DNA of 64,000 bases from positions 558,001 through 622,000 of the forward strand of contig NZ_RAPN01000001.1 of the NCBI RefSeq assembly GCF_003610535.1, read 5' to 3'. Every line of letters starts with the position of its first letter. The first letter of the stretch is position 1. Both the position numbers and the translations under genes were made by a program. The notes beneath the pieces are model-generated. The model worked only from the letters and a program-made list of their open reading frames with translations. It was not told the origin of the DNA and ran no database searches. Below, in pieces: positions 9,039-17,133 of this stretch. The stretch is from Mangrovibacterium diazotrophicum (GTDB taxonomy: Bacteria; Bacteroidota; Bacteroidia; Bacteroidales; Prolixibacteraceae).

Positions 9039-9986
9039 ATGAACATGACAATTGTTTATACGATTATTAGTTTGAGTGCAATCGGAACATTGGCGGCAGT
9101 GATTCTGTACTTTGTTGCTCAAAAATTTAAAGTATATGAAGATCCACGGATCGACGATGTAGAAAAATCCCTGCCCGGTGCAAACTGCGGCGGTTGTGGT
9201 TTTGCCGGATGCCGCGCTTTTGCCGAAGCTTGTGTGAAAGCTTCAGACCTCTCGGGTCTTTTTTGCCCTGTTGGCGGTAACGATTGCATGACCGGTGTTG
9301 CCGACATTTTAGGCATGGAAGCCGTTGCACAAACACCTAAAGTTGCGGTTGTACGTTGTAGCGGAAGCTGTGAGCATCGTCCGAAAACAAACCAGTTCGA
9401 CGGCGCTTCTTCCTGCGCGGTTGCGGCTTCGCTCTATAGTGGCGATACCGGCTGTCAGTACGGCTGTTTGAGCCATGGCGACTGTGTTACTGCCTGCGAA
9501 TTCGACGCCATCCGCATGAACCCGGAAACCGGTTTACCGGAAGTGATCGACGACAAATGTGTGGCTTGCGGCGCCTGTGTGGATGCCTGTCCGAAAAGCC
9601 TGATTGAATTGCGTAAAAAAGGACCGAAAGATCGTAAGATCTACGTTTCCTGCCGCAATGAAGAAAAAGGTGGCGTGGCCAAAAAATCCTGCTCGGTTGC
9701 CTGTATCGGCTGTAGCAAATGTGCGAAAGTTTGCCCGTTCGATGCGATCACCATGAGTAATAACCTGGCTTACATCGACTCCGACAAATGTAAACTTTGC
9801 CGCAAATGCGTTGTGGAATGTCCGACAAATGCGATTGTCGAACTCAACTTCCCGCCGCGCAAGCCAAAAACCGAAGATCTGCCTCCCAAACCAGCTGCCA
9901 AGCCTGCAGCACCTAAGGCAGAAAAACCGGCAGTTTCAGAAGATGCTGCCCCCGAAAGTGAAACCAAGAACAACGAAACTAAATAA
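9039..9986 (+). CDS. rnfB: Rnf complex electron-input subunit RnfB
   Basis: The 315-residue iron-sulfur protein starts with one membrane anchor (about 4-28), followed by the RnfB-specific cluster GANCGGCGFAGCRAF (Cys50, 53, 58). Ferredoxin motifs follow: CVACGACVDACP, CIGCSKCAKVCP and CKLCRKCVVECP, plus a further Cys-rich stretch around 105-165. It takes electrons from reduced ferredoxin and passes them into the Rnf pump. The last 45 residues are rich in Pro, Ala, Lys and Glu, a low-complexity tail seen in many RnfB proteins. It is the first structural gene of rnfBCDGEA and has no clear Shine-Dalgarno sequence. Confidence 0.95.
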   Translation: MNMTIVYTIISLSAIGTLAAVILYFVAQKFKVYEDPRIDDVEKSLPGANCGGCGFAGCRAFAEACVKASDLSGLFCPVGGNDCMTGVADILGMEAVAQTPKVAVVRCSGSCEHRPKTNQFDGASSCAVAASLYSGDTGCQYGCLSHGDCVTACEFDAIRMNPETGLPEVIDDKCVACGACVDACPKSLIELRKKGPKDRKIYVSCRNEEKGGVAKKSCSVACIGCSKCAKVCPFDAITMSNNLAYIDSDKCKLCRKCVVECPTNAIVELNFPPRKPKTEDLPPKPAAKPAAPKAEKPAVSEDAAPESETKNNETK

Positions 9987-9991
9987 GGAGG
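9985..9991 (+). promoter_or_regulatory. Strong Shine-Dalgarno site of rnfC
   Basis: AAGGAGG lies 6 bases before a GTG codon at 9998. The site supports GTG as the start of rnfC. It is notable because genes in Bacteroidota usually lack such sites. Confidence 0.75.
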
Positions 9992-9997
9992 CCAATC

Positions 9998-11329
9998 GTG
10001 TTAAAAACGTTTAAGTTAGGCGGGGTCCACCCGGCTGAAAATAAGTTTTCGGCCGATAAAGCCATCGAAAAGCTGGCTTTACCCAAAAGTGTTTTTATCC
10101 CCGTAGCCCAACATATTGGAGCACCGGCGCAGGCGCTGGTTAAAAAAGGAGATCAAGTTAAAGTTGGACAAGTGATCGCCAAAGCGGGCGGTTTTGTTTC
10201 TGCCAACATCCACTCATCTGTTTCCGGAACCGTTACAAAGGTTGATTTAGCAACCGATGCTTCCGGATATCCGAAACAAGGTATTTTCATTGAAGTTGCC
10301 GGTGATGAATGGGAAGAGTGTATCGTTACCGATGAAACGCTGGTCGAAAGATTTGAAGCTGACAGCAAAACAATCATCGACAAAATTAATGAAGCAGGTA
10401 TCGTAGGATTGGGAGGTGCGACCTTCCCTACCCACGTCAAATTGATGCCACCTCCGGGATCAAAAGCAGAAATGCTGATCATTAATGGTGTGGAATGTGA
10501 GCCTTACCTGACTGCCGACCACCGCCTGATGCTTGAAAAAGGTCCGGAACTGTTGGTGGGAATCCGTTTGCTGATGTGTGCATTGAGTGTCAATAAAGCC
10601 TACATCGGCATCGAGAACAACAAGAAAGACGCCATTGAAAGCCTGAAAAAACTTTGTGCTTCAGATGCATCGATTGAGGTTGTTCCGTTGAAAGTGAAAT
10701 ATCCGCAAGGAGGCGAAAAGCAGCTGATTAAAGCGGTAACCGGTCGCGAAGTTCCATCGGGAGCATTGCCAATCGCTGTTGGAGCAGTGGTGAGCAACGT
10801 CGGTACTGCGTTTGCTGTTTACGAAGCCGTTCAAAAAAATAAGCCGCTCATCGAGCGTGTTGTCACCGTTACCGGTAAATCCCTGTCAAAACCATCGAAC
10901 TTTCTGGTTCGCATCGGTACTCCCGCCAACGAGTTGGTTGAAGCAGCAGGCGGTCTTCCTGAAGATACCGGTAAAATTATCAGCGGTGGCCCGATGATGG
11001 GAAAAGCGGTTGCATCATTGGATATTCCGGTTACCAAAGGAACATCAGGAATCCTGATTATGCCCGATCCGGATGCCAAACGCAAAACCAGCCAAAACTG
11101 TATTCGTTGCGGTCGCTGTGTCACCGTTTGCCCAATGGGACTGGAGCCATTCCTGCTGATGACGGTTTCCGAAAAACAAATTTGGGAAAGAGCCGAAAAA
11201 GACTGCATCATGGATTGTATTGAATGCGGATCGTGCAGCTTCACCTGCCCCGCCGATCGTCCGTTGCTCGACTACATCCGTTTAGGCAAAGGAAAAGTCG
11301 GACAAATCATCCGCAGCAGAAAAAAATAA
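9998..11329 (+). CDS. rnfC: Rnf complex NADH-side subunit RnfC
   Basis: The 443-residue protein starts at GTG (MLKTFKLGGVHPAENK), supported by a strong ribosome-binding site. It has the RnfC N-terminal barrel domain, a Rossmann-like FMN/NADH region (GLGGATFPTHVK and NGVECEPYLTAD) shared with NuoF, a SLBB-like segment, and two 4Fe-4S motifs near the C-terminus (CIRCGRCVTVCP and CIECGSCSFTCP). RnfC exchanges electrons with NAD at the cytoplasmic face. Its size of about 440 residues is normal and it lacks the long Ala-rich tail of the E. coli protein. It lies 11 bases after rnfB. Confidence 0.95.
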   Translation: MLKTFKLGGVHPAENKFSADKAIEKLALPKSVFIPVAQHIGAPAQALVKKGDQVKVGQVIAKAGGFVSANIHSSVSGTVTKVDLATDASGYPKQGIFIEVAGDEWEECIVTDETLVERFEADSKTIIDKINEAGIVGLGGATFPTHVKLMPPPGSKAEMLIINGVECEPYLTADHRLMLEKGPELLVGIRLLMCALSVNKAYIGIENNKKDAIESLKKLCASDASIEVVPLKVKYPQGGEKQLIKAVTGREVPSGALPIAVGAVVSNVGTAFAVYEAVQKNKPLIERVVTVTGKSLSKPSNFLVRIGTPANELVEAAGGLPEDTGKIISGGPMMGKAVASLDIPVTKGTSGILIMPDPDAKRKTSQNCIRCGRCVTVCPMGLEPFLLMTVSEKQIWERAEKDCIMDCIECGSCSFTCPADRPLLDYIRLGKGKVGQIIRSRKK

Positions 11330-11372
11330 ACCTCAAAACAAAAATCAACGAAATCATTCAGAATAAATAAAG

Positions 11373-12356
11373 ATGAGTAAACTGCTTACCATATCACCTT
11401 CACCGCACGTCCATACCAGCGACTCGGTGAATAAGATCATGTACCGGGTTATTCTGGCCCTGGTTCCGGCTTTGGTCTGGTCGGTATTCATGTTTGGTCT
11501 CGATGCGGTTCGGGTAACTTTGTTAGCCGTTGTTGCCTGCATGGGATTCGAATACCTGATCCAGCGCTTCCTGATGAAGGAAGAGCCGAAAATAACCGAT
11601 GGATCAGCCGCGCTGACCGGTATTTTATTAGCATTTAACGTACCCGCATCCATCCCCAGCTGGATTATTATTATTGGAGCGCTGGTGGCTGTTGGTGTCG
11701 GCAAACTGTCGTTCGGCGGACTGGGAAATAACCCGTTCAACCCGGCATTGGTTGGCCGCGTGTTCCTGCTAATTTCGTTCCCGGTTCAAATGACCAGCTG
11801 GCCAATTGGCATTCATGCACAAACCGACGCGGTAACGACCGCTACGCCGCTGGCAATCCTGAAAGAAGGCGTTAAAAATGGTCAGCCTGTTGCCGACCTG
11901 ATGCACAATCTTCCTTCCAGCATCGACCTGCTTTATGGTAACATGGCCGGTTCGATGGGTGAAATTTCAGCGATGTTGCTGTTACTTGGTTTCGCCTACA
12001 TGTTGTGGAAAAAAGTGATTAGCTGGCATATTCCCGTTTTCGTTTTGGGAACCATTTTCGTTTTCCAGGGCGTCTTGTTCCTGGCAAACCCGGATAAATT
12101 TATTGAACCTGTGTTCCACCTATTGACCGGTGGTGCGATGCTTGGAGCAATCTTCATGGCAACCGACATGGTCACCTCGCCAATGACCCATAAAGGCCAG
12201 CTGATCTTCGGTATTGGAATCGGTGTTATCACGGTGCTCATCCGTAACTTCGGTGCTTATCCGGAAGGAATCTCATTCGCGATCCTGATTATGAACGGCT
12301 TCACCCCGTTGATTAACGCCTACGTGAAACCAAAACGTTTTGGAGGGAAAAAGTAA
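11373..12356 (+). CDS. rnfD: Rnf complex membrane subunit RnfD
   Basis: The 327-residue integral membrane protein has about nine to ten hydrophobic segments. The covalent-FMN motif is visible as DAVTTATPLA (about residues 151-160), where the Thr before Pro-Leu carries FMN through a phosphoester bond. Further family patterns are GLGNNPFNPALVGRVFL and MATDMVTSPMT. RnfD and RnfG form the membrane electron path that drives Na+ or H+ export. The last base of the stop codon is the first base of the rnfG ATG (12356), so translation is probably coupled. Confidence 0.95.
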   Translation: MSKLLTISPSPHVHTSDSVNKIMYRVILALVPALVWSVFMFGLDAVRVTLLAVVACMGFEYLIQRFLMKEEPKITDGSAALTGILLAFNVPASIPSWIIIIGALVAVGVGKLSFGGLGNNPFNPALVGRVFLLISFPVQMTSWPIGIHAQTDAVTTATPLAILKEGVKNGQPVADLMHNLPSSIDLLYGNMAGSMGEISAMLLLLGFAYMLWKKVISWHIPVFVLGTIFVFQGVLFLANPDKFIEPVFHLLTGGAMLGAIFMATDMVTSPMTHKGQLIFGIGIGVITVLIRNFGAYPEGISFAILIMNGFTPLINAYVKPKRFGGKK

Positions 12357-13006
12357 TGGCTATTCAATCAAGTTTTAAAAATATGGTGCTGACCCTGCTG
12401 ACGGTTTCATTGATTTCGGCCACCGTTCTGGGTTTTGTGCACAGCCTCACCAAAGATGCTATTGAAGCATCGAAATTGAAAGCGCAGAATGATGCGATCA
12501 AAGCAATTCTGCCTGAATTCGATCACCTGGGAGCAAGCTGGAAAGCGCTTCCTGCTGATGCTTCCGACAGTTTAACCTTTTTCCCGGCCTATGACGGATC
12601 GAACCAACTTGTTGCCGTAGCTGTGAAAAGTTACACGAACAACGGGTTCAGCGGATTGATTGAAATTATGGTCGGTTTTAAACCCGAAGGCGACATTACC
12701 GGCTACCAGGTACTCGAAACCAAAGAAACACCGGGGCTGGGATCGAAAGCACAGGATTGGTTTAGCAATGAAGCCAAGCCAAAGCAAAACATTATTGGTA
12801 AAAACCCCGGCACAACGGATATGCATGTAAGCAAAGACGGTGGCGATGTGGATGCGATTACCGCGTCAACCATTACATCCCGTGCTTTTCTGGAAGCTGT
12901 TCGCCGTGCTTACGATACATTTAAAAGTGCAGCGCCCGCTTCGGCAACACCAGAGCAAACTGCTGCAGCAACAGCAGAACCTGTAACAGAAGGAGGTGAA
13001 TCATGA
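12356..13006 (+). CDS. rnfG: Rnf complex flavoprotein RnfG
   Basis: The 216-residue protein has one N-terminal membrane anchor (about 9-28) and an FMN-binding domain facing the periplasm. The flavinylation region reads DVDAITASTITSRAF (about 162-176); the Thr in STIT is the expected FMN attachment site. It keeps ETPGLGSKAQDWF, another RnfG signature. A Pro/Ala/Thr-rich tail of about 25 residues ends the protein and contains the ribosome-binding site of the next gene within its codons. It overlaps rnfD by 1 base and rnfE by 4 bases. An Apb-type flavin transferase would be needed for maturation and is not in the window. Confidence 0.95.
   Translation: MAIQSSFKNMVLTLLTVSLISATVLGFVHSLTKDAIEASKLKAQNDAIKAILPEFDHLGASWKALPADASDSLTFFPAYDGSNQLVAVAVKSYTNNGFSGLIEIMVGFKPEGDITGYQVLETKETPGLGSKAQDWFSNEAKPKQNIIGKNPGTTDMHVSKDGGDVDAITASTITSRAFLEAVRRAYDTFKSAAPASATPEQTAAATAEPVTEGGES
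12991..12999 (+). promoter_or_regulatory. Shine-Dalgarno site of rnfE inside rnfG
   Basis: AGGAGGTGA lies within the last codons of rnfG and ends 3 bases before the rnfE ATG at 13003. Spacing counted from the GGAGG core is normal. Together with the rnfC site and an AGGAG before rnfA (13586-13590), it shows unusual use of this signal in the operon. Confidence 0.7.
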
Positions 13007-13587
13007 ATCAGATGAATAACTTCACAAAAGGATTTTTTAGAGAGAACCCCATCTTTGTTCTTCTGCTGGGGATGTGCCCAACGCTTGGGGTAACTTCTTC
13101 GGCCATCAACGGACTGGGGATGGGATTGGCAACAACCTTCGTGTTGGTAATGGCAAACATGTCGGTTTCGATGGTGAAAAACGTGATTCCGGACAAAGTG
13201 AGGATCCCGAGCTTCATCGTCATTATCGCAGCCTTCGTAACTGTTGTTGAGTTGCTGATGCAGGCTTACCTGCCAGCCTTATTCAAAAGCTTAGGTCTGT
13301 TCATCCCGTTGATCGTGGTAAACTGTATCGTACTGGGACGTGCCGAAGCATTTGCCTCAAAAAACAATGTGGTATCATCGGCAATCGACGGTGCCAGCAT
13401 GGGACTTGGGTTCTCACTGGCATTGACCATGCTGGGAGCTATCCGCGAATTTCTGGGTAGCGGCATGATGTTCGGCATCAGAATTTACCCCGAAGATTAC
13501 GGCATGCTGCTGTTCGTTTTGGCACCAGGCGCGTTCATCGCACTGGGCTACCTGATTGCCATTATCAATAAACTCAGAAAAGCATAG
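13003..13587 (+). CDS. rnfE: Rnf complex membrane subunit RnfE
   Basis: The 194-residue protein has six predicted membrane helices and the RnfE patterns ENPIFVLLLGMCPTLGVT near the start and NCIVLGRAEAFASKNN in the middle. RnfE and RnfA are paralogous membrane subunits that together hold an iron-sulfur centre within the membrane through conserved cysteines (Cys in LGMCPTL and NCIVLG here). The gene starts at an ATG that overlaps the rnfG stop (ATGA) and has a strong ribosome-binding site inside rnfG. It ends 11 bases before rnfA. Confidence 0.95.
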   Translation: MNQMNNFTKGFFRENPIFVLLLGMCPTLGVTSSAINGLGMGLATTFVLVMANMSVSMVKNVIPDKVRIPSFIVIIAAFVTVVELLMQAYLPALFKSLGLFIPLIVVNCIVLGRAEAFASKNNVVSSAIDGASMGLGFSLALTMLGAIREFLGSGMMFGIRIYPEDYGMLLFVLAPGAFIALGYLIAIINKLRKA

Positions 13588-13598
13588 GAGACTGACAA

Positions 13599-14171
13599 AT
13601 GGAATATATCTTAATCATTATATCTGCTGTATTTGTACACAACATTGTACTGTCGCAGTTCCTCGGAATTTGTCCGTTCTTGGGCGTATCCAAACGTATT
13701 TCGACAGCCGTTGGGATGACCGGTGCTGTAACCTTCGTTTTGGTTTTGGCAACCATTGTAACCTACCTGATTCAGAAAAATGTCTTGGATCCCTTCAACA
13801 TCGGTTACCTGCAAACCATTTCATTCATCCTGATTATCGCATCGCTGGTGCAGCTGGTTGAAATTATTCTGAAAAAAGTCAGTCCGTCGTTATACCAGGC
13901 ATTGGGTGTTTTCCTGCCGCTGATTACAACCAACTGTGCGATCCTTGGGGTTGCCATCCTGACCATTCAGAAAGACCTGAACCTGATCGAGAGCGTGGTT
14001 TTTGCCGCTTCAAACGCAATTGGCTTTGGTTTGGCTTTGGTGCTGTTTGCCGGTATCCGCGAACACCTGGATTTAATTGAAATACCAAAAGGTTTAAAAG
14101 GAACCCCAATTGCCTTAATTGTTGCCGGTATCCTGGCAATGGCTTTTATGGGTTTTAGTGGTCTAGTTTAA
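13599..14171 (+). CDS. rnfA: Rnf complex membrane subunit RnfA
   Basis: The 190-residue protein has six predicted membrane helices and carries [14 protein letters not shown] and [12 protein letters not shown], the cysteine-containing regions matching those of RnfE. It is the last gene of rnfBCDGEA and completes the pump that couples ferredoxin oxidation and NAD reduction to ion export. An AGGAG lies 8 bases before the ATG. The stop is followed by a clear terminator, so the operon probably ends here. Confidence 0.95.
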   Translation: MEYILIIISAVFVHNIVLSQFLGICPFLGVSKRISTAVGMTGAVTFVLVLATIVTYLIQKNVLDPFNIGYLQTISFILIIASLVQLVEIILKKVSPSLYQALGVFLPLITTNCAILGVAILTIQKDLNLIESVVFAASNAIGFGLALVLFAGIREHLDLIEIPKGLKGTPIALIVAGILAMAFMGFSGLV

Positions 14172-14196
14172 TTTTTCGAACCGATATAAATTTTGA

Positions 14197-14224
14197 AAAG
14201 CAGTCCTTCGGGATTGCTTTTTTT
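14197..14224 (+). terminator. Terminator of the rnf operon
   Basis: AAAGCAGTCC (14197-14206), a TTCG loop and GGATTGCTTT (14211-14220) form a 10-bp stem with one G-U pair, followed by TTTT. It lies 26 bases after the rnfA stop. Confidence 0.85.
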
Positions 14225-14274
14225 GTTACTGCAAATCCGGTTTTGGTCATACTTCACACAGAATTAAAGCCCCC

Positions 14275-14308
14275 TTTGGCATTTCTTCTGAAAAGTTGGA
14301 TACATTTA
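14275..14308 (+). promoter_or_regulatory. Possible promoter of the gamma-glutamyltransferase gene
   Basis: TTTG (14275-14278), a 22-bp spacer and TACATTTA (14301-14308; one mismatch to TAnnTTTG) lie 25 bases before the ATG at 14334. Spacing is slightly long. Confidence 0.35.
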
Positions 14309-14333
14309 GCGCTACAACTGAAAACCACCTTTT

Positions 14334-16031
14334 ATGAGCAAAATAATTCCTCTCTTGCTGATTGCAGCAATTCTCATTCAATGTAAACCAAGTACTCAAG
14401 ATAAAGAAAAGACAACCGAGCGTGGTTTGATCGGACAATCAGCTATGGTTGTGTCGGCTCGTGAAGAAGCTTCTGAAGTTGGACTGGCCATTCTGAAAAA
14501 AGGCGGCAATGCCTTCGATGCGATGGTTGCAACAGATTTGTCGCTGTTGGTTTCCTTCCCCTTTGCCGGGAACATCGGTGGCGGAGGCTTCATGGTTTAC
14601 CGGCTGGCCAATGGTGAATGCGGGGCAATTGACTATCGCGAAAAGGCGCCTTTTGCCGCATCACACGACATGTATCTGGATGAACAAGGGAATGTGATTC
14701 CCGGGAAAAGTACTTTAGGCGCGATGGCAATCGGCGTTCCCGGAACGATCGCCGGCCTGTTTGCCGTTCACGAAAAGCTGGGCTCACTGCCGATGAAAGA
14801 CCTCATTCAACCGGCTATTGACTTGGCGACGAACGGCGTTGTTGTCACCGAAAAACAAGCCAATCGATTAAACCATTACCGGCATTTATTCAGCCAGGCC
14901 AACAAGCGAACCATTCTGCTCGACAAAGAATGGACTGCCGGTGATACCATTCGATACCCGGAATTGGCCGAAACATTGACCCGCATCCGCGACCATGGCA
15001 AAGACGAATTCTATAAAGGAAAAACCGCCCAATTGCTAGTAGATTACGTGCAGCAGTTAGGCGGAATTATAACAATGGACGACTTGGCTGCTTACGAAGC
15101 CAAATGGAGGACACCCATTACCTTCACCTACAACGGCAACAAAATCATATCGATGCCACCGCCATCCAGCGGAGGTATTTGCCTGGCGCAGATTTTAAAA
15201 AGCATTGAGCCGTTCAACATCAGCCAATACGGCCAAAACTCGGTTCAATATATTCAATTATTGACCGAGGCTGAAAGACGGGCTTACGCTGATCGCGCAC
15301 ATTTTTTGGGCGATCCGGATTTTGTCGATATCCCTACCGACAGTTTGATAGACCCGGCTTATTTGAACCAGCGCATGGCTGATTTCTCTTGGGAAAAAGC
15401 CAGCCGATCGACGGACATCTCTCATGGTGAATTGAATGCTTACGAAAGCAACGAAACAACCCACTACTCCATCGTCGATTCGATGGGTAATGCGGTTTCT
15501 GTAACCACAACGTTGAACGGTGCCTACGGATCGAAAGTCTACGTGGCAGGAGCAGGTTTCTTCCTGAACAACGAGATGGACGATTTCAGCTCGAAACCGG
15601 GAACGCCGAATATGTTTGGACTGGTTGGAGCCGAAGCGAATGCCATTGCCCCGGAGAAACGCATGTTGAGTTCGATGACGCCAACAATTGTAGAGCAAGG
15701 CGGAAAACTGAAAATGGTGGTTGGAACGCCGGGAGGATCGACAATCATTACTTCAGTTGCCCAAAACATTCTCAACGTACTGGATTACGATATGGGCATG
15801 CAGGAATCCGTTTCACAACCTCGTTTTCATCACCAATGGCTGCCGGACGATGTTCGCTTCGAGCCGGGTTTTGACACACTGGTATTTGCTCCATTGCGGG
15901 ACTTGGGCTACAACATCGATCAAAGCAACTCCCCCATTATCGGGAAAGTTGACGCTGTCTTGCTATTGCCCGACGGATCGCTGGAAGGCGGTGCTGACCC
16001 CAGAGGCGACGACAAAGCGGCGGGGTTCTAA
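14334..16031 (+). CDS. ggt: Gamma-glutamyltransferase, predicted lipoprotein
   Basis: The 565-residue protein begins with a lipoprotein signal (LIAAILIQC, Cys near residue 22), so it should be anchored to a membrane in the periplasm. It is a member of the N-terminal nucleophile family. The autoprocessing site is NETTHYSIVD, with Thr375 as the expected new N-terminus and nucleophile, followed by GNAVSVTTTLNGAYGS. The large subunit carries GGNAFDAMVA and GNIGGGGFMVY, and the small subunit carries MLSSMTPTIV and GTPGGSTIITSV. The enzyme cleaves the gamma-glutamyl bond of glutathione and related peptides. It stands alone between the rnf terminator and a convergent gene. Confidence 0.95.
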   Translation: MSKIIPLLLIAAILIQCKPSTQDKEKTTERGLIGQSAMVVSAREEASEVGLAILKKGGNAFDAMVATDLSLLVSFPFAGNIGGGGFMVYRLANGECGAIDYREKAPFAASHDMYLDEQGNVIPGKSTLGAMAIGVPGTIAGLFAVHEKLGSLPMKDLIQPAIDLATNGVVVTEKQANRLNHYRHLFSQANKRTILLDKEWTAGDTIRYPELAETLTRIRDHGKDEFYKGKTAQLLVDYVQQLGGIITMDDLAAYEAKWRTPITFTYNGNKIISMPPPSSGGICLAQILKSIEPFNISQYGQNSVQYIQLLTEAERRAYADRAHFLGDPDFVDIPTDSLIDPAYLNQRMADFSWEKASRSTDISHGELNAYESNETTHYSIVDSMGNAVSVTTTLNGAYGSKVYVAGAGFFLNNEMDDFSSKPGTPNMFGLVGAEANAIAPEKRMLSSMTPTIVEQGGKLKMVVGTPGGSTIITSVAQNILNVLDYDMGMQESVSQPRFHHQWLPDDVRFEPGFDTLVFAPLRDLGYNIDQSNSPIIGKVDAVLLLPDGSLEGGADPRGDDKAAGF

Positions 16032-16058
16032 CTAGAAATTCACACGCACATTAACATG

Positions 16059-16091
16059 AAAAAGGGATAACAACCATGCAGTTGTTATCCC
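16059..16091 (-). terminator. Terminator between convergent genes
   Basis: GGGATAACAAC (16064-16074) and GTTGTTATCCC (16081-16091) form a perfect 11-bp stem with a 6-base loop. On the minus strand it is followed by TTTTT, which suits the gene at 16115-16711. It may also slow plus-strand transcription from the gamma-glutamyltransferase gene. Confidence 0.8.
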
Positions 16092-16114
16092 CACCTTCAT
16101 AGCAGGTTGCAGAT

Positions 16115-16711
16115 CTATACCAGCATTTCTACTGTCTCGAAAGCCGAAGCATTCAGCATTTGCAGCATTTGCCAGCCATATTCAGGATTCACATACATCA
16201 GGTTGATGAGTAGCTCGAAATCACCACATAAACGGTAATACATGAGCGAGTTGACAGTCATGCCATTCGGATAAATTGCACTCAGGTTGAAGAGTTGAAA
16301 ATCTAATCCGGACACCATTACCTCAGTCGCTGCCGATTCAACCCTAGCTTGCGGTAATTCAGTTTTAAAAGCTTGCAACAGCGTTTGACATTCCCGGGCA
16401 CAAGCATCTTTGTAATTGCCTTCCAGCACGACATCGTACGGTCGCCAGCTCGCTTCGAGGAAATTCGCATCGTCGGCTTTGTAAACAAACAAAATCTCGG
16501 GGCGACTGCCAATCGGCTCAGCCGAGCTTTTCTCAATGGCCTGTTCACCCTTCTCAGTTATCGATGACCACTGTTCCGCTGTTACTTCTTGAAAATTTTC
16601 AGGGATCGATATTTCCCATTTCAGATTATCGAGCTCATACTTCCGGCTGCAATCGCTCTGCGGTTTCCCCAAACCCAGAACAGCCCGAATACCATTATAA
16701 ATTGTATTCAT
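16115..16711 (-). CDS. Hypothetical protein, 198 residues
   Basis: I do not recognise a family. The protein has no signal peptide or membrane segment and reads as a soluble alpha/beta protein (DNLKWEISIPENFQEVTAEQW, split at about 28-48; then SRPEILFVYKADDANFLEAS). The C-terminal half has alternating hydrophobic strands (SALYPNGMTVNSLMYYRL-type pattern), reminiscent of small proteins that handle sigma-type stress, but this is only an impression. It is convergent with the gamma-glutamyltransferase gene and closes at a strong terminator. Codon use is like that of its neighbours. Confidence 0.7.
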   Translation of the reverse strand: MNTIYNGIRAVLGLGKPQSDCSRKYELDNLKWEISIPENFQEVTAEQWSSITEKGEQAIEKSSAEPIGSRPEILFVYKADDANFLEASWRPYDVVLEGNYKDACARECQTLLQAFKTELPQARVESAATEVMVSGLDFQLFNLSAIYPNGMTVNSLMYYRLCGDFELLINLMYVNPEYGWQMLQMLNASAFETVEMLV

Positions 16712-17108
16712 GCGCGTTTGCTTTTATTTTTCTCTTATTCCCCCTGGAGTCCCACTCCTTCTATTGAACGCAAACAATAAACTAAATATTTTACAAACTA
16801 AACATTTGTGCTTTATCTATTTTGTTAACAATCGGCTGTTTATAGTAAATTTCAACCAATATGTAACCGGTTTATAAATCGCGACTAAGGAACATAATTC
16901 TGTATTGCCTGAAAATACAGGGGATTTAGCTCTTCCCTGCATGTAACCTTTCGATCATTCTGCACTAAAGCAGTTTCCCATTGGATCTTTCGATTTTACG
17001 TTGCATTTAATTTCTTACTCAGGTGCGTTTCTCCCCAAAAGCTTGAAAGAAATGTTAAATCACCTGCAAACAAAGATGGCACAGTAACAGAATAACTCAT
17101 TCGAAGCT
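16712..17108. other. Intergenic region before the Nramp gene
   Basis: About 420 bases without a plausible gene separate two divergent genes. It is AT-rich in its first half. I see no strong hairpin, riboswitch-like pattern or complete promoter apart from the -7-like element listed separately. Confidence 0.5.
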
Positions 17109-17116
17109 TATTTTTG
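17109..17116 (+). promoter_or_regulatory. Possible -7 element of the Nramp gene
   Basis: TATTTTTG (17109-17116) matches TAnnTTTG and lies 17 bases before the ATG at 17134. No clear -33 element is seen. Confidence 0.35.
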
Positions 17117-17133
17117 TTTACCAAATTGAACTT

